The notes under the pieces are model-generated. The model worked only from the letters and a program-made list of their open reading frames with translations, did not search any database and was not told where the DNA came from. A stretch of 5,873 nucleotides of DNA. Source: Saccharospirillum sp035704555 (lineage in GTDB: Bacteria; Pseudomonadota; Gammaproteobacteria; Pseudomonadales; Natronospirillaceae). Where the stretch lies: contig DASSWT010000095.1 of the NCBI GenBank assembly GCA_035704555.1, positions 1 to 5,873 on the forward strand, given 5' to 3'. The position numbers were made by a program, and so were the translations under genes. Below, one piece after another: positions 4,735 to 5,873 of the stretch (its first letter is position 1; each line of letters starts with the position of its first letter).

Positions 4735-5873
4735 TGAACGGCTTCTACGCAAAACTGCTGGATCATCGGCTGGCGGCCAACCTGTTGATGATGGTGGTCA
4801 TCGGCGCTGGCATCTGGGGTCTGCAACAGGTTCGCTCACAGCTGTTCCCCGATACGGAACTGCCCCTCGTCCGTGCCAGCATCGACTGGCCCAATGCCGA
4901 TGCCGACGCCGTGCGCACCGGCATCGCAGAACCGCTTGATCGTGCGATACAGGATGCCCAGCGTTTCGATTTCGTGCGTTCCACCGCTCGCGAAGGCGGC
5001 GTCAGCCTGTTAGCCCGGGTCTCCGACAGCTACAGCGCCGATGAAGGGCTAACCGCTCTGGAAGAGGCCATCGAAGGGCTCGACTTACCCGATGGCGCCG
5101 AAGTCAGGGAGGTCGAAGCCATCGAACTTACCGAGCCCGTTGCCAGCGTGCTGATTTACGGCGACGTAAAGCGCAGTGAACTGACGGCGCTCGGCTATGA
5201 AGCTCGCCAGTCGTTGCTGAACCGCGGCATGGCCACCGTTGAACTTGATGGCGTGCCGGGACGGGAACGGGTCATTACTATTGATCTGGCCGCTCTGAAT
5301 TCACTGGGCATTACCCTTGATACGCTGGCCAGTCGTCTGAGCACCCAGTTTGCGGTCTCAACTGCAGGCTCGGTCACGGTTGGAGAAAACACCACGGCCC
5401 TGGTGACCGACGCCCCGGACTGGACGGTATCGGCCTTGCAGGATGCCATCGTGACCCAGAATGCCGACGGCGGTGTGGTGAGGCTGTCGCAGGTTGCCAC
5501 CGTGGAAGAACGTTTCGATTCAGCCGATATTTTGCGTTACCAGGGGTTGCCGGCCATCAAGCTCGAGATCGAACGCGTCGCCGGTGAAGACACTCTGGAG
5601 AACGCAGAATTACTGAACCAGTGGATGGACGACTTTGCTCTGGAACTGCCCTACGGCGTCGGCTTTCATGCTTACAACGAAGTCTGGCGGGTAGTCGAAG
5701 CCCAGTTGAACCTGGTACTGACCAACGGCATCGGCGGCATGATTCTGGTCATACTGGTGTTGTTCATCTTCTTGCGCACGCGCCTGGCGGTCTGGGTGGC
5801 CGCCGGTATTCCCATTTCGTTTATGGGCACCCTGGCCTTTATGGGCTACACCGACACCACCATTAACACCATC
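4734..5873 (+). CDS. RND efflux permease, N-terminal part (runs off the right edge)
   Basis: RND permeases are trimeric inner-membrane proton antiporters that export drugs, lipids or other compounds. The 380 codons seen are open to the edge; a full protein would be about 1,000 residues. TM1 covers about 13-30 (ANLLMMVVIGAGIWGL). The periplasmic porter domain covers about 31-325, including FPDTELPLVRASIDWPNAD (38-56) and a second subdomain with LDGVPGRERVITIDL (171-185). TM2 and TM3 (about 326-372) contain NLVLTNGIGGMILVILVLF and the GIPISFMGTLAFMGY stretch, matching the AcrB-type start of the membrane domain. The proton-relay aspartates of TM4 lie beyond the window, so activity cannot be judged. 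The ATG at 4734-4736 overlaps the adaptor stop by 1 nt, indicating translational coupling. The subfamily looks like HAE1 rather than heavy-metal RND, but this is uncertain. Confidence 0.93.
   Translation, partial: MNGFYAKLLDHRLAANLLMMVVIGAGIWGLQQVRSQLFPDTELPLVRASIDWPNADADAVRTGIAEPLDRAIQDAQRFDFVRSTAREGGVSLLARVSDSYSADEGLTALEEAIEGLDLPDGAEVREVEAIELTEPVASVLIYGDVKRSELTALGYEARQSLLNRGMATVELDGVPGRERVITIDLAALNSLGITLDTLASRLSTQFAVSTAGSVTVGENTTALVTDAPDWTVSALQDAIVTQNADGGVVRLSQVATVEERFDSADILRYQGLPAIKLEIERVAGEDTLENAELLNQWMDDFALELPYGVGFHAYNEVWRVVEAQLNLVLTNGIGGMILVILVLFIFLRTRLAVWVAAGIPISFMGTLAFMGYTDTTINTI

Overview
The window looks like chromosomal DNA of a gammaproteobacterium, moderately GC-rich. The evidence is the order thrS-infC-rpmI-rplT, a ThrRS whose catalytic residues fall at the E. 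coli numbers, and an IF3 of exactly E. coli length. A marine or Pseudomonas-like lineage is possible, but I cannot place the genus from this sequence alone.

The left 3.1 kb is on the minus strand and is read from right to left. thrS (1171-3108) is followed by infC (632-1174), rpmI (183-377) and the first 32 codons of rplT (1-98, running off the left edge). thrS and infC overlap by 4 nt. infC appears to start at an ATA codon, which fits the rule that IF3 is made from a rare start codon that IF3 itself discriminates against. Between infC and rpmI lie 254 nt with two large hairpins and then a textbook intrinsic terminator (8-bp stem plus T6). thrS-infC and rpmI-rplT therefore look like two partly separable transcription units, and the rest of this gap is a candidate leader for L20 feedback control.

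The thrS leader (about 3109-3255, minus strand) is the most interesting non-coding part. Just upstream of the Shine-Dalgarno sequence is a 7-bp stem with a 7-nt loop, AUGGUAG, that has U at the position-33 equivalent, GGU at the anticodon position and A after it. This looks like a tRNA-Thr(GGU) anticodon arm. A second copy of the same motif (13 of 14 bases identical) lies exactly 100 nt further upstream, and two more hairpins lie between. The layout resembles the E. coli thrS translational operator, in which ThrRS binds tRNA-like elements in its own mRNA and blocks translation.

The right 2.4 kb is on the plus strand and divergent from thrS. It holds an RND-type membrane-fusion (periplasmic adaptor) protein (3469-4734), overlapping by 1 nt the start of an RND inner-membrane permease (4734 to the right edge, 380 codons seen). 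Together these would form two of the three parts of a tripartite efflux pump; no outer-membrane channel or regulator gene lies in the window.

I see no mobile element, CRISPR array, rRNA or tRNA gene. All protein genes belong to known families. What is unusual is RNA-level regulation in the translation-gene half.
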